A stretch of 64,000 nt of DNA from DAISKN01 sp963716925 (GTDB lineage Bacteria > Acidobacteriota > Vicinamibacteria > Marinacidobacterales > SMYC01): NCBI GenBank assembly GCA_963716925.1, contig CAVQUX010000010.1, positions 186,001 through 250,000 on the forward strand. The letters are read 5' to 3'. Below are positions 16,931 to 25,149 of this stretch, one piece after another (the first letter of the stretch is position 1; every line of letters begins with the position of its first letter). Made by a program: the position numbers and the translations under genes. The notes beneath the pieces are model-generated. The model made no database searches and was not told the origin of the DNA. It saw only the letters and a program-made list of their open reading frames with translations.

Positions 16931-18196
16931 ATGACGACGGCCCGGGAAGAGGTCGAACGGGTCTTCCGCGAACATTGGGGAAAGATTCTCGCCACGCTCA
17001 TACGGCAGCTCGGGGACTTCGATCGCGCGGAGGAGGCGCTCCAGGACGCCGTCACCCGAGCGCTCGAGGTCTGGCCGGCGCGGGGGATACCGGAGAGCCC
17101 CGGGGCCTGGCTGGTGACGACGGCGCGCCACCGGGCGATCGATCGCTTCCGGCGGGAAGCGGTGTTCGCGACCAAGGCGGAAGAGCTTCGACGCACCCGC
17201 GAGCTCGAAAGCGCTCTCGAGGAGAACGAGGAGGAGACCATTTCCGACGACCGGCTCCGGCTCATTTTTACCGCATGCCATCCCGCGCTCTCGCTCGAAT
17301 CGAGGGTCGCTCTCACCCTCCGCACCCTGGGAGGTCTCACCACCAGCGAGATCGCGCGCGCGTTCCTCGTCCCCGAGCCGACGATGGCCCAGAGGCTCGT
17401 TCGGGCGAAGAAGAAAATCCGCCTCGCGGGAATCCCGTACGAAGTTCCCGAGGCGCCGCGGCTTCCGGCGCGGCTCGATGCCGTGCTCGCGGTCGTGTAT
17501 CTGATCTTCAACGAAGGCTACGCCGCCTCCGAGGGCGAATCGCTCCTCCGCCACGAGCTCGCGAGGGAGGCGATTCGGCTCGGAAGGCTCCTCGTCTCCC
17601 TGATGCCCGAGGAGCCGGAAGCACTGGGGCTGCTCTCGTTGATGCTGCTTCACGATGCCCGGAGGGCGGCGCGCACCACCGGCGATGGAGAGCTCGTGAT
17701 CCTGGAGGAGCAGGACCGCACGCTCTGGGATCGAAAGGCCATCGCCGAGGGATCGGAGCTCCTCGACCGGGCGCTCGAAAGAAAGCATCCGGGGGTTTAT
17801 CAGCTCCAGGCGGCAATCGCCGCTCTCCACGATCGAGCGCCCTCGCCGGCGGAGACCAATTGGACGGGGATCGCGTCCATCTATGCCGAGCTCCTGGAGC
17901 GCACGGGCTCGCCGGTGGTCGCCTTGAATCGAGCGGTCGCGGTCGGCATGGCCGAAGGCCCGGAGGCGGGCCTCCGCGAGATTCGGCGGATCGAGTCGTC
18001 GGGATCGCTGTCCCACTACCACCTGCTCTTCTCCGCGAAGGCGGATCTCCTCCGCCGGGCCGGTCGATTCGAGGAGGCGCTTCCCGAGTACGACAGCGCC
18101 ATCGCGCTCGCGCGCAACGAGCGGGAGCGCGCGTTCCTCCGGAGGAGGAGGCTCGAAGCCGCCGCCTCCTTTGACAGCGGGAGCTTACGAAAGTAG
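16931..18196 (+). CDS. ECF42-like sigma factor with TPR-type C-terminal extension
   Basis: Extracytoplasmic-function sigma factor, 421 residues, more than twice a normal ECF. Sigma2 covers about residues 1-85 (EALQDAVTRALEVWP, WLVTTARHRAIDRFRR). Sigma4 lies near 120-175 (LGGLTTSEIARAFLVPEPTM), and a long helical C-terminal extension follows (RLDAVLAVVYLIFNEGYAAS), as in the ECF42 group. In that group the extension regulates the sigma factor itself in place of an anti-sigma factor, and a DGPF/YCII-domain gene is usually next door. No such gene is nearby here. The start ATG at 16931 has GAGAGGTG upstream. The frame is open far upstream, but that part is a shadow of the GT2 gene. Confidence 0.88.
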   Translation: MTTAREEVERVFREHWGKILATLIRQLGDFDRAEEALQDAVTRALEVWPARGIPESPGAWLVTTARHRAIDRFRREAVFATKAEELRRTRELESALEENEEETISDDRLRLIFTACHPALSLESRVALTLRTLGGLTTSEIARAFLVPEPTMAQRLVRAKKKIRLAGIPYEVPEAPRLPARLDAVLAVVYLIFNEGYAASEGESLLRHELAREAIRLGRLLVSLMPEEPEALGLLSLMLLHDARRAARTTGDGELVILEEQDRTLWDRKAIAEGSELLDRALERKHPGVYQLQAAIAALHDRAPSPAETNWTGIASIYAELLERTGSPVVALNRAVAVGMAEGPEAGLREIRRIESSGSLSHYHLLFSAKADLLRRAGRFEEALPEYDSAIALARNERERAFLRRRRLEAAASFDSGSLRK

Positions 18197-18259
18197 AATC
18201 CACCTGTCGAATACCCCGTTCGGACAACGCGGATTTGATCCGCACGTGGGAAGGACTGC

Positions 18260-18742
18260 ATGCCAGAGCAAACGTCGACGACGCCGCGGACGGTGCGCCG
18301 GCTCGTGCCAAGGCAGTCGGCGACCGTTGCCGTTTACCGCGGAGAGCAGCAGGTGGGCTACGGAATCCTGGCCAACGTCTCCGAGGCTGGGGCCTGCATC
18401 GTGACCGACAGCTTGATGGCGCCGGGCACCGACCTGCGGCTCAAGCTCTCCTTCTACCAGCAGCCGCGGCTCTTCGAGACCATCGCCCGCGTCGTCTGGA
18501 GCCGCGACGCGTCGGCCTCCGACCATGGCTTCGACGGCCTGCGGCTCCACGGACTGCGCTTCACCGTGACCTCGACCGTCGAGCGCTCGCGGCTGGTGGC
18601 GCTCCTCCAGAAGGAGGACTCGTTCGTCACGGTCTTCAAGCCCGAGGTCACCGAGTTCGACCGCCTCGCGAGCTCGCTCTCGAACGAGCTCGACGCCCTG
18701 GGCGAGAAGATGGACAAGAACCTGGGACGCGATTCCGCCTGA
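18260..18742 (+). CDS. PilZ-domain protein (cyclic di-GMP receptor)
   Basis: Small cytoplasmic protein of 160 residues. Both cyclic di-GMP-binding motifs of PilZ are present: RxxxR at R14-R18 (RLVPR) and NxSxxG at N39-G44 (NVSEAG). The beta-barrel runs to about residue 115, and the last 45 residues form a charged helix (FDRLASSLSNELDALGEKMD). It sits between the ECF sigma factor and a GT4 gene inside the polysaccharide region, so it may convey cyclic di-GMP control to polysaccharide synthesis or export. A PAS-GGDEF-EAL enzyme is encoded at 57705, but no specific link can be shown. Confidence 0.88.
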   Translation: MPEQTSTTPRTVRRLVPRQSATVAVYRGEQQVGYGILANVSEAGACIVTDSLMAPGTDLRLKLSFYQQPRLFETIARVVWSRDASASDHGFDGLRLHGLRFTVTSTVERSRLVALLQKEDSFVTVFKPEVTEFDRLASSLSNELDALGEKMDKNLGRDSA

Positions 18743-18825
18743 CGGTCGCGCGCAGACGCGGTCACGGAAAAACCTTTCCTTTACGCCCGATTCCGGCTTC
18801 TGATATCTTGCTGCGGGGCCACCGA

Positions 18826-19962
18826 ATGCGGATCGCCATCGACGTCCGCAAAATAAACGACTTCGGCATTGGAACCTACCTCAGGAACCTGATCCGGCAT
18901 CTCCCTCGCCTCGATTCGAAGAACGATTACTCTCTGCTCTGCTATCCCCAGGACGGCGAGCTCTTGAGGTCTCTCGCGCCCTCCTATCACCATCACTTCG
19001 TCACGGCCCCCAACTACTCGCTCTCGGAGCACTGGAGCATCTCGCTCGCGCTCCGGAGAATCGACGCCGACCTGTTCCATGCGCCGCACTACGTTCTTCC
19101 CGCGCTGGTTCCCTGTCCGTCGGTGGTGACGGTCCACGACGTGATCCACCTGCTCTTTCCCCAGTACCTGCCCTCGCGATTCGCGAGCCGGTACGCCCGC
19201 GCGATGATCGGGAGCGCCGTCTCGCGGGCCCGCCTGGTGATGACGGTGTCCCAGGCATCGAAGAAAGACCTCCTCGGGTTCTTCGACGTCGACGAATCCA
19301 AGATCCTGGTGATTCCCAACGGCATCGACCCGGCGATGACCCGGGAGCTGACGGCGGCGGAGATCGAGCGCGTTCGGAAGAGGTTCCAGCTCAACGGAAG
19401 GAACGCGCTGTTCGTCGGCAACATCAAGCCCCACAAGAACGTGGAGCGGCTCATCGCCGCCTTCGCTCTCCTGCGCCGGGACCCGGCGCTCTCGGACGTC
19501 ACCCTCATCGTGGTCGGAGACGACATCTCCAAGTATCCGGCGCTGCGGCGCAAGGTCGAGGAGCACGGCCTGAGGTCCCACGTTCGCTTCTTCGGCTTCG
19601 TCCCCGAAATGACCCTGGTGGCGCTGTACCGGGTCGCCGACATCTTCGTCTTTCCCTCGCTCTACGAAGGCTTCGGATTTCCTCCCCTCGAGGCCATGGC
19701 CAACGGCACACCGGTCGTCACCTCCAAGATCTCCTCGCTCCCGGAGGTGGTCGGCGACGCGGCGCTGACCGTGGATCCCTACAGCACCGAGGAGATCGCC
19801 CTCGCCATGAAGACCCTCTTCGGCGATGCCGAGCTGAGAGCGCGGTTGTCGGCGCGGGGACGCGAGCGAGCGAGATCGTTCTCGTGGGAGAAGGCCGTCG
19901 CCCGGATCCACGCGGTTTACATGAGGGCCCTCGGCCTCGACGGACCTCCGGCCCCGGCCTGA
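18826..19962 (+). CDS. Glycosyltransferase family 4
   Basis: GT-B glycosyltransferase, 378 residues. The N-terminus MRIAIDVRKINDFGIGTYLR is typical of mannosyltransferase-like GT4 enzymes. The middle has VVTVHDVIHLLFPQ and SQASKKDL, and the donor site has FVGNIKPHKNVERLI, then PSLYEGFGFPPLEAM with E-x7-E. The frame is open upstream across the PilZ gene, but the ATG at 18826 is the family start. Only 7 bp separate it from the next glycosyltransferase, so the two are co-transcribed. Probably transfers a hexose, perhaps mannose, to a lipid-linked acceptor; donor unproven. Confidence 0.88.
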   Translation: MRIAIDVRKINDFGIGTYLRNLIRHLPRLDSKNDYSLLCYPQDGELLRSLAPSYHHHFVTAPNYSLSEHWSISLALRRIDADLFHAPHYVLPALVPCPSVVTVHDVIHLLFPQYLPSRFASRYARAMIGSAVSRARLVMTVSQASKKDLLGFFDVDESKILVIPNGIDPAMTRELTAAEIERVRKRFQLNGRNALFVGNIKPHKNVERLIAAFALLRRDPALSDVTLIVVGDDISKYPALRRKVEEHGLRSHVRFFGFVPEMTLVALYRVADIFVFPSLYEGFGFPPLEAMANGTPVVTSKISSLPEVVGDAALTVDPYSTEEIALAMKTLFGDAELRARLSARGRERARSFSWEKAVARIHAVYMRALGLDGPPAPA

Positions 19963-19969
19963 CCAGCGG

Positions 19970-21064
19970 ATGCGGGTCGCCATCGTTCACGACTGGCTCA
20001 CCGGGCTCCGCGGCGGTGAAAAGGTGCTCGAGCTCCTTCTGGAGCTCTACCCAGACGCGACGATATTCACGCTCCTTCACGTTCCGGGATCCACCAGCTC
20101 CCGGATCGAATCGCATCCCATCCAAACGACGTTCATCCAGAAGCTCCCCCGCGTCGAGCGGCACTACCGGTGGTACCTCCCGCTCTTTCCACGGGCGATC
20201 GAGTCCCTGGACCTCTCGGGATTCGACCTGGTTCTCTCGAGCTCCCACTGCGCCGCCAAAGGCGCCATCGCGCCGAAGGGGGCCCTTCACATCTGCTACT
20301 GCCATACGCCCATGCGCTACGTGTGGGACCGCTTCGAGGACTACTTCGGGCGCGGATGGAAGGCGCGGATCGTCTATGGTCCCGCCGCGGGTCTTCTTCG
20401 CCGCTGGGACCGTACGTCCGCGAAGCGCGTCGATCACTTCATCGCGAACTCCCGCTACGTCGCCTCCCGCATTCGGGAGTACTACGGGCGGGAGGCCGAC
20501 GCCGTGATCCCGCCCCCCGTCGATTCCGACTTCTACACCCCGGGACCGGAGGACGAAGGTCCCGAGCCGTACTTTCTCATCGTCTCCGCTCTCGTTCCCT
20601 ACAAGCGGATCGATCTCGCCATCGACGCGTTCCGCGGGCGCTCCGAGCCGCTCCTCGTCGTGGGAACCGGCAGCTCCGAAGCCAGGCTCCGGTCCCTCGC
20701 CCCGGGGAACGTCCGATTCCTGGGCTGGCTTCCCGATTCGGAGCTGCGGCGCCTCTACCGTGGATGCCGGGCAGCCATCCTCCCGGGCGTCGAAGACTTC
20801 GGGATCGTTCCCCTCGAAGCGCTGGCCTGCGGCGCTCCGGTCGTCGCCTACGGCGAGGGCGGGGTCCTCGATACGGTCCTTGACGGAGAGACAGGCATCC
20901 TTTTCCGGGAGCCTACGGCTCTCTCGCTATCTCGTGCCATTGACAGGGTTTCAGGGCTGCGCTTTAATAAGGAGTCGCTCAGGAACTGGGCCCTTGGTTT
21001 TTCACGAGAGAGATTCCTCACGCAGATGCGCGAGTTCATTTCTTCGCGCACTCGAGACAGGTAA
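19970..21064 (+). CDS. Glycosyltransferase family 4
   Basis: GT-B glycosyltransferase, 364 residues. It begins MRVAIVHDWLTGLRGGEKVL, a distinct GT4 subgroup with ICYCHTPMRYVWDRFEDYF in the acceptor half. SALVPYKRIDLAIDAF and GVEDFGIVPLEALACGAPVV (E-x7-E) form the donor site. This subgroup is commonly found next to polyprenyl-phosphate sugar transferases in exopolysaccharide clusters, as here (21122). The short 57-bp gap downstream fits one operon with the phosphotransferase. Specific sugar unknown. Confidence 0.88.
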   Translation: MRVAIVHDWLTGLRGGEKVLELLLELYPDATIFTLLHVPGSTSSRIESHPIQTTFIQKLPRVERHYRWYLPLFPRAIESLDLSGFDLVLSSSHCAAKGAIAPKGALHICYCHTPMRYVWDRFEDYFGRGWKARIVYGPAAGLLRRWDRTSAKRVDHFIANSRYVASRIREYYGREADAVIPPPVDSDFYTPGPEDEGPEPYFLIVSALVPYKRIDLAIDAFRGRSEPLLVVGTGSSEARLRSLAPGNVRFLGWLPDSELRRLYRGCRAAILPGVEDFGIVPLEALACGAPVVAYGEGGVLDTVLDGETGILFREPTALSLSRAIDRVSGLRFNKESLRNWALGFSRERFLTQMREFISSRTRDR

Positions 21065-21121
21065 CGTGCACGCAGCGAGGCGGGTTCCGATAACAACGAA
21101 GCGAGCCCGGCGCACTGATTA

Positions 21122-22558
21122 ATGGTCAAGCACCAGAGTCGGTTTTGGGTCGGCGTCTACGTCATCGCGGACCTGGTCACCACCCTGGTCGCGTTCGCTC
21201 TGGCGTACTTCGTACGTTTCCACAGCGACCTGCTGAGCGTCACCAAGGGCGTCAACCCATTCACCCAGTACCTGTACCTGCTGCCGCTCATCCTGTTCTT
21301 CTGGCCCGCGCTCTTCTATCTGCACGGCCTCTACAGCTTGAAGCGGCTCCGCTCCCGGACCGACGAGCTGTTCTCCATCGTCTGGGCGGTTGCGATGGGA
21401 ACGGCGGCGATGCTGTTCGTGGCTCTCTACGTGCGGGTCTACTACCTCTACGGGCCTCCCGAACAGTCCGGCCGCTTCGAGTACTCCCAGATCGTGCTCG
21501 GTCTCTTCGTCGGGTTCGACATCCTTGGCCTGACTCTGGTGAGAACCCTCATCCGGCGGGAGCGGGAAGCGCGCTGGCGCCGGGGGCTGGGCCTCCGGAA
21601 CATCCTCGTCGCCGGCGCGGGCCAGCTCGGACGCACCGTCGCCGACAAGTTCATCGACCACCAGGAGCTCGGATTTCGCGTCGTGGGATTTCTCGACGAT
21701 CGCCTCCGCGGGGAGTTCGCCGGACATCGCGGAATTCCCATCGTCGGAGGGATCGACGAGATCGCGGACGTCGTCGAGCGCATCACCGTGGACTCGCTCT
21801 ACATCGCGCTGCCGCTCGAGGCTCACAAGAGGATCCGCGAGCTCGTGGCCTTCGCCCATCGCGAGGCGCTCGACGCCAAGGTCGCCTGGGACTACTTGAC
21901 CGACGTTTCCATCCGCGCCGGCGTCGAGGACCTCGACGGAATGCCGATCATCAGCCTGTCGGAGCCGCCGATCCGCGGCTGGCACTGGCTGGCGAAGAGG
22001 ATCATGGACATCGCCGTCTCCTCCGCGCTTCTCCTGCTGCTCGCGATCCCCTTCGGCCTCATCGCGCTCCTCATCAAGCTCACGTCGAAGGGACCGGTGC
22101 TCTACAAGCAGCAGCGCATGGGCCTCGACGGAAAGCCGTTCGTCATTTTCAAGTTCCGATCGATGTACGAGGATGCGGAGCGCGACACCGGACCGGTCTG
22201 GGCGGTCTCGGACGATCCCCGGCGGACCCCCGTGGGACGGTTCCTGCGGCGGTTCAGCATCGACGAGCTGCCTCAGCTGTTGAACGTGCTCCGGGGCCAC
22301 ATGTCGCTGGTGGGGCCGCGGCCGGAGCGGCCGGCTTTCGTCAAGGAGTTCAAGGAGCGCATTCCCCAGTACATGCTCCGCCACAAGGTGAAGTGCGGCA
22401 TGACCGGATGGGCGCAGGTGAACGGCTGGCGCGGCAACACCTCGATCGAGAAGCGCATCGAGCACGACCTCTACTACATCCAGAACTGGTCGCTCGGCCT
22501 CGACGTCAAGATCCTGTGGCGCACCTGGCGCGCGGTACTTCACAAGCACGCCTACTGA
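21122..22558 (+). CDS. Undecaprenyl-phosphate sugar phosphotransferase (WcaJ/EpsE-like)
   Basis: Polyprenyl-phosphate glycosyl-1-phosphate transferase, 478 residues. It moves a sugar-1-phosphate, usually glucose or galactose, from its UDP donor to undecaprenyl phosphate, the first step of repeat-unit assembly. There are four N-terminal membrane helices (about 10-120), a Rossmann-like domain (NILVAGAGQLGRTVADKFID), then the catalytic domain from about 275. The catalytic part has KRIMDIAVSSALLLLLAIPF, KFRSMYEDAE, the ELPQLLNVLRGHMSLVGPRP loop and the terminal TSIEKRIEHDLYYIQNWS. All conserved parts are intact. It is the initiating enzyme of the cluster. Wzx, Wzy and Wzc-type genes are not in this window. 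Confidence 0.93.
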   Translation: MVKHQSRFWVGVYVIADLVTTLVAFALAYFVRFHSDLLSVTKGVNPFTQYLYLLPLILFFWPALFYLHGLYSLKRLRSRTDELFSIVWAVAMGTAAMLFVALYVRVYYLYGPPEQSGRFEYSQIVLGLFVGFDILGLTLVRTLIRREREARWRRGLGLRNILVAGAGQLGRTVADKFIDHQELGFRVVGFLDDRLRGEFAGHRGIPIVGGIDEIADVVERITVDSLYIALPLEAHKRIRELVAFAHREALDAKVAWDYLTDVSIRAGVEDLDGMPIISLSEPPIRGWHWLAKRIMDIAVSSALLLLLAIPFGLIALLIKLTSKGPVLYKQQRMGLDGKPFVIFKFRSMYEDAERDTGPVWAVSDDPRRTPVGRFLRRFSIDELPQLLNVLRGHMSLVGPRPERPAFVKEFKERIPQYMLRHKVKCGMTGWAQVNGWRGNTSIEKRIEHDLYYIQNWSLGLDVKILWRTWRAVLHKHAY

Positions 22559-22596
22559 CACGGACGCCAACCTGATACACAACGACACTTTTCCGA

Positions 22597-22868
22597 CAGC
22601 GGGCCCGGAACACCCCTTGCTCCCCGCGCGGAGCCTTCAGCTCATGGCCGCGGGGGTGGGGCCCCGCGGCACTCGACGAGGAGCGCGGGGAGCGAGCCGA
22701 GCGAACAGCGACATCGAGCAGCGGGGCCCGGAGGGCCCCCTCCTCCCCGCGCGAGGAGCGCGGCGAGCGAGCCGAGCGAACAGCGACATCGAGCAGCGGG
22801 GCCCGGAGGGCCCCTCCTCCCCGCGCGAGGAGCGCGGGGAGCGAGCCGAGCGAAGAGCGAGGCGAGCA
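22597..22868. repeat. GC-rich tandem repeat of 74-75 bp units with hairpins
   Basis: This 317-bp gene-free gap (22559-22875) holds two nearly identical units (22678-22752, 75 bp; 22753-22826, 74 bp), a 42-bp partial third unit (22827-22868), and a degenerate leading copy (22597-22632). The units differ by one substitution and one missing C. Each contains two inverted repeats: GGGGCCC-GGA-GGGCCCC, and, across the unit border, CTCCCCGCGC with GCGCGGGGAG (one mismatch at the first border). A further hairpin with 9-bp arms is at 22647-22670. The array ends 7 bp before the UDP-glucuronate decarboxylase ATG, so it lies in that gene's leader. No spacers, so it is not CRISPR. Confidence 0.85.
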
Positions 22869-22875
22869 TTAATTA

Positions 22876-23820
22876 ATGACCAGAGCGCTCATCACCGGCG
22901 CCGCCGGCTTCATCGGTTCCCACCTCGTGGACTACCTGCTCGCGCAGGGCCACGAGGTCATCGGCATGGACAACTTCATCACCGGCGACCGCGCGAACCT
23001 CGAGCACGTCCGTAGTCCACGATTCCGGTTCGTGGAGCACAACGTCACCGAGGAAATCCGGATCGACGAACCACTGGACTACATCCTTCACTTCGCGAGC
23101 CCCGCGAGTCCCATCGACTACCTCGAGCTCCCCATTCAGACGCTCAAGGTAGGATCTCTCGGGACGCACAAGACCCTGGGCGTCGCCAAAGCCAAGAACG
23201 CGAAGTTCCTCCTGGCTTCGACCTCCGAGGTCTACGGCGACCCGCTGGTCCATCCTCAGAAGGAAGACTACTGGGGGAACGTGAACCCCATCGGTCCGCG
23301 CGGCGTCTACGACGAGGCGAAACGGTTCGCCGAGGCGATGACCGTGGCCTATCACCGCTACCACGGCGTCGACATCAAGATCGCCCGGATCTTCAATACC
23401 TACGGACCACGGATGCGGGTCAAGGATGGACGGGCCATTCCCGCGTTCATCAGTCAGGCGCTGCAGAATCAGCCGATCACCGTGTTCGGAGAGGGCCACC
23501 AGACGCGGAGCTTCTGCTACGTGAGCGACCTCGTCGATGGGCTCTACCGGCTTCTCACGTCGCAGCAGAACATGCCGGTGAACCTGGGAAACCCCGCGGA
23601 GATGACGATCGAGGAGCTGGCTTCGACCATCCGCCGTAAGACGGGTTCGACGAGCCCGATCGTGTTCGAGCCGCTCCCGGTCGACGATCCCAAGGTTCGG
23701 CAACCGGACATCACCCTCGCGCGCAAGCTCCTCGGATGGACCCCCCGCGTATCCCTCGACGAGGGCTTGACCACCACCATCGCCTACTTCCGGAAGAAGC
23801 TCGGCCTAGCCGAGAGCTGA
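22876..23820 (+). CDS. UDP-glucuronate decarboxylase (UDP-xylose synthase)
   Basis: NAD-dependent short-chain dehydrogenase-type enzyme that converts UDP-glucuronate to UDP-xylose. 314 residues. NAD-binding TGAAGFIGSHLVDYLL is at the N-terminus and DNFITGDRANLEH follows. The catalytic YxxxK is Y145-K149 in GVYDEAKRFAE. RIFNTYGPRM, FGEGHQTRSFCYVSDLVDG and the C-terminal PDITLARKLLGWTP match UXS rather than dTDP-glucose dehydratase. Its substrate would come from ugd at 12101, which implies a pentose in the polysaccharide. The ATG follows an AT-rich AATTA segment directly after the hairpin array. Confidence 0.92.
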   Translation: MTRALITGAAGFIGSHLVDYLLAQGHEVIGMDNFITGDRANLEHVRSPRFRFVEHNVTEEIRIDEPLDYILHFASPASPIDYLELPIQTLKVGSLGTHKTLGVAKAKNAKFLLASTSEVYGDPLVHPQKEDYWGNVNPIGPRGVYDEAKRFAEAMTVAYHRYHGVDIKIARIFNTYGPRMRVKDGRAIPAFISQALQNQPITVFGEGHQTRSFCYVSDLVDGLYRLLTSQQNMPVNLGNPAEMTIEELASTIRRKTGSTSPIVFEPLPVDDPKVRQPDITLARKLLGWTPRVSLDEGLTTTIAYFRKKLGLAES

Positions 23821-23829
23821 CTCCTCTCG

Positions 23830-25101
23830 ATGAAACTCCAGTCCGAGATCCTCGGCGGGGTGACTACCTTCCTCGCCATGGCCTATATCGTCGTGGTGAA
23901 TCCCTCCATCCTCGCGACCGAGGGAACGGGGATGAAGTTCGAAGGCGTCCTCACGGCGACGGTGCTCCTGTGCTTCACCATGACGCTCCTCATGGGACTC
24001 TACGCCCGACTCCCGTTCGGGGTGGCGCCGGGAATGGGCATCAACGCCTACTTCACGTTCACCGTCGTTCTGGGACAGAAGGTCGCCTGGCCGGTGGCCC
24101 TGGGGATCGTCTTCTGGGCCGGGGTGCTCTTCCTGATCACCTCGATCACCCCCATCCGGGTCTGGATCGCGCAAGCGATCCCGAGCGGGATCCGCACCTC
24201 GATGGCCGCGGGCATCGGCCTGTTCCTGACGTTCATCGGCCTGCGGAACGCGGGCATGGTCGCGTTCGACCCGGTGACGTTCGTCCGGCCCGGGGCCCTC
24301 GACCATCGAGCGCTTCTCGCGATTCTCGGAATGGCGGTGACGCTCTGGTTCCTGAATCGAAAGAGCCCTTTCGCCTTTCTCGCCGGAATCGGCACCGTCA
24401 CCACCACCGCCTGGTTGTTCGGTCTGGTGTCCGCGCCCGAGGCCTGGTTTCGCCCGCCCGACTTCGACAGCGTTTTCTTCAAGCTGGACGTCCTGGGCGC
24501 GCTCCGGCTCTCGCTCCTTCCGGCGATCATCGGGATCCTGTTCACCGATCTCTTCGACTCCATCTCGACGTTCATGGGGGTCTCGATGTCCGCGGGGATG
24601 CTCGACGAAGAGGGAAACCCCCGGAACCTGAAGCAGGGTCTCATCGTCGATTCCCTCGCCACGCTGGGCGCGGGCCTGTTCGGGACTTCCTCCGGGACCG
24701 CCTACATCGAGAGCGCGGCGGGGATCAACGCCGGAGCCAGGACGGGGCTGGCGTCGGTGGTGACCGCGCTCTGCTTCCTCCCCTGCTTCTTCGTGGCGCC
24801 GCTCGCGGGCGCCGTTCCCGCCTATGCCACCGCTCCCGTCCTGATTCTCGTGGGCGCCATGATGTTCCGCAGCGTCGCCGCCATCGACTTCAGCCGGTTC
24901 GAGGACGCGCTCCCGGGTTTTCTCACGGTTGCGCTCATCCCGCTGACGTTCTCCATCACCCAGGGGATCCTCTGGGGCTTCATCGCCCACGTGGGCCTCT
25001 ACCTCCTCGCGGGTCGCCGTCGCGAGGTGAAGCCGGCGATGTACGTCCTCGCCGTCATGGCCATCGGCTTGCTGGTTCTGGAGCACGGCCGCTGGCAGTA
25101 G
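23830..25101 (+). CDS. NCS2-family purine permease (AzgA-like)
   Basis: Inner-membrane nucleobase permease, 423 residues with 12-14 hydrophobic segments. GGVTTFLAMAYIVVVNPSIL at the start, APGMGINAYFTFTVVLG, and the LFDSISTFMGVSMSAGML segment with FGTSSGTAYIESAAGINAGA are signatures of the AzgA/PbuG branch, which imports hypoxanthine, guanine or adenine with protons. The ATG at 23830 is 9 bp after the UDP-glucuronate decarboxylase stop, so it may be in the same transcript although its function is unrelated. All conserved motifs appear intact. Confidence 0.9.
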   Translation: MKLQSEILGGVTTFLAMAYIVVVNPSILATEGTGMKFEGVLTATVLLCFTMTLLMGLYARLPFGVAPGMGINAYFTFTVVLGQKVAWPVALGIVFWAGVLFLITSITPIRVWIAQAIPSGIRTSMAAGIGLFLTFIGLRNAGMVAFDPVTFVRPGALDHRALLAILGMAVTLWFLNRKSPFAFLAGIGTVTTTAWLFGLVSAPEAWFRPPDFDSVFFKLDVLGALRLSLLPAIIGILFTDLFDSISTFMGVSMSAGMLDEEGNPRNLKQGLIVDSLATLGAGLFGTSSGTAYIESAAGINAGARTGLASVVTALCFLPCFFVAPLAGAVPAYATAPVLILVGAMMFRSVAAIDFSRFEDALPGFLTVALIPLTFSITQGILWGFIAHVGLYLLAGRRREVKPAMYVLAVMAIGLLVLEHGRWQ

Positions 25102-25149
25102 GAGGAATCGGGATCGGAGCGCCGCGGGAACTATGAAATAATCCCGGCG

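Noticed and set aside
22597..22868. CRISPR array
   Set aside because: Repeats are directly joined without unique spacers, and there are no cas genes.
22617..23015. Small repetitive open frame across the tandem repeat
   Set aside because: The unit lengths (75 and 74 bp) are not both multiples of three and the frame runs into the UDP-xylose synthase gene out of frame; no ribosome-binding site.
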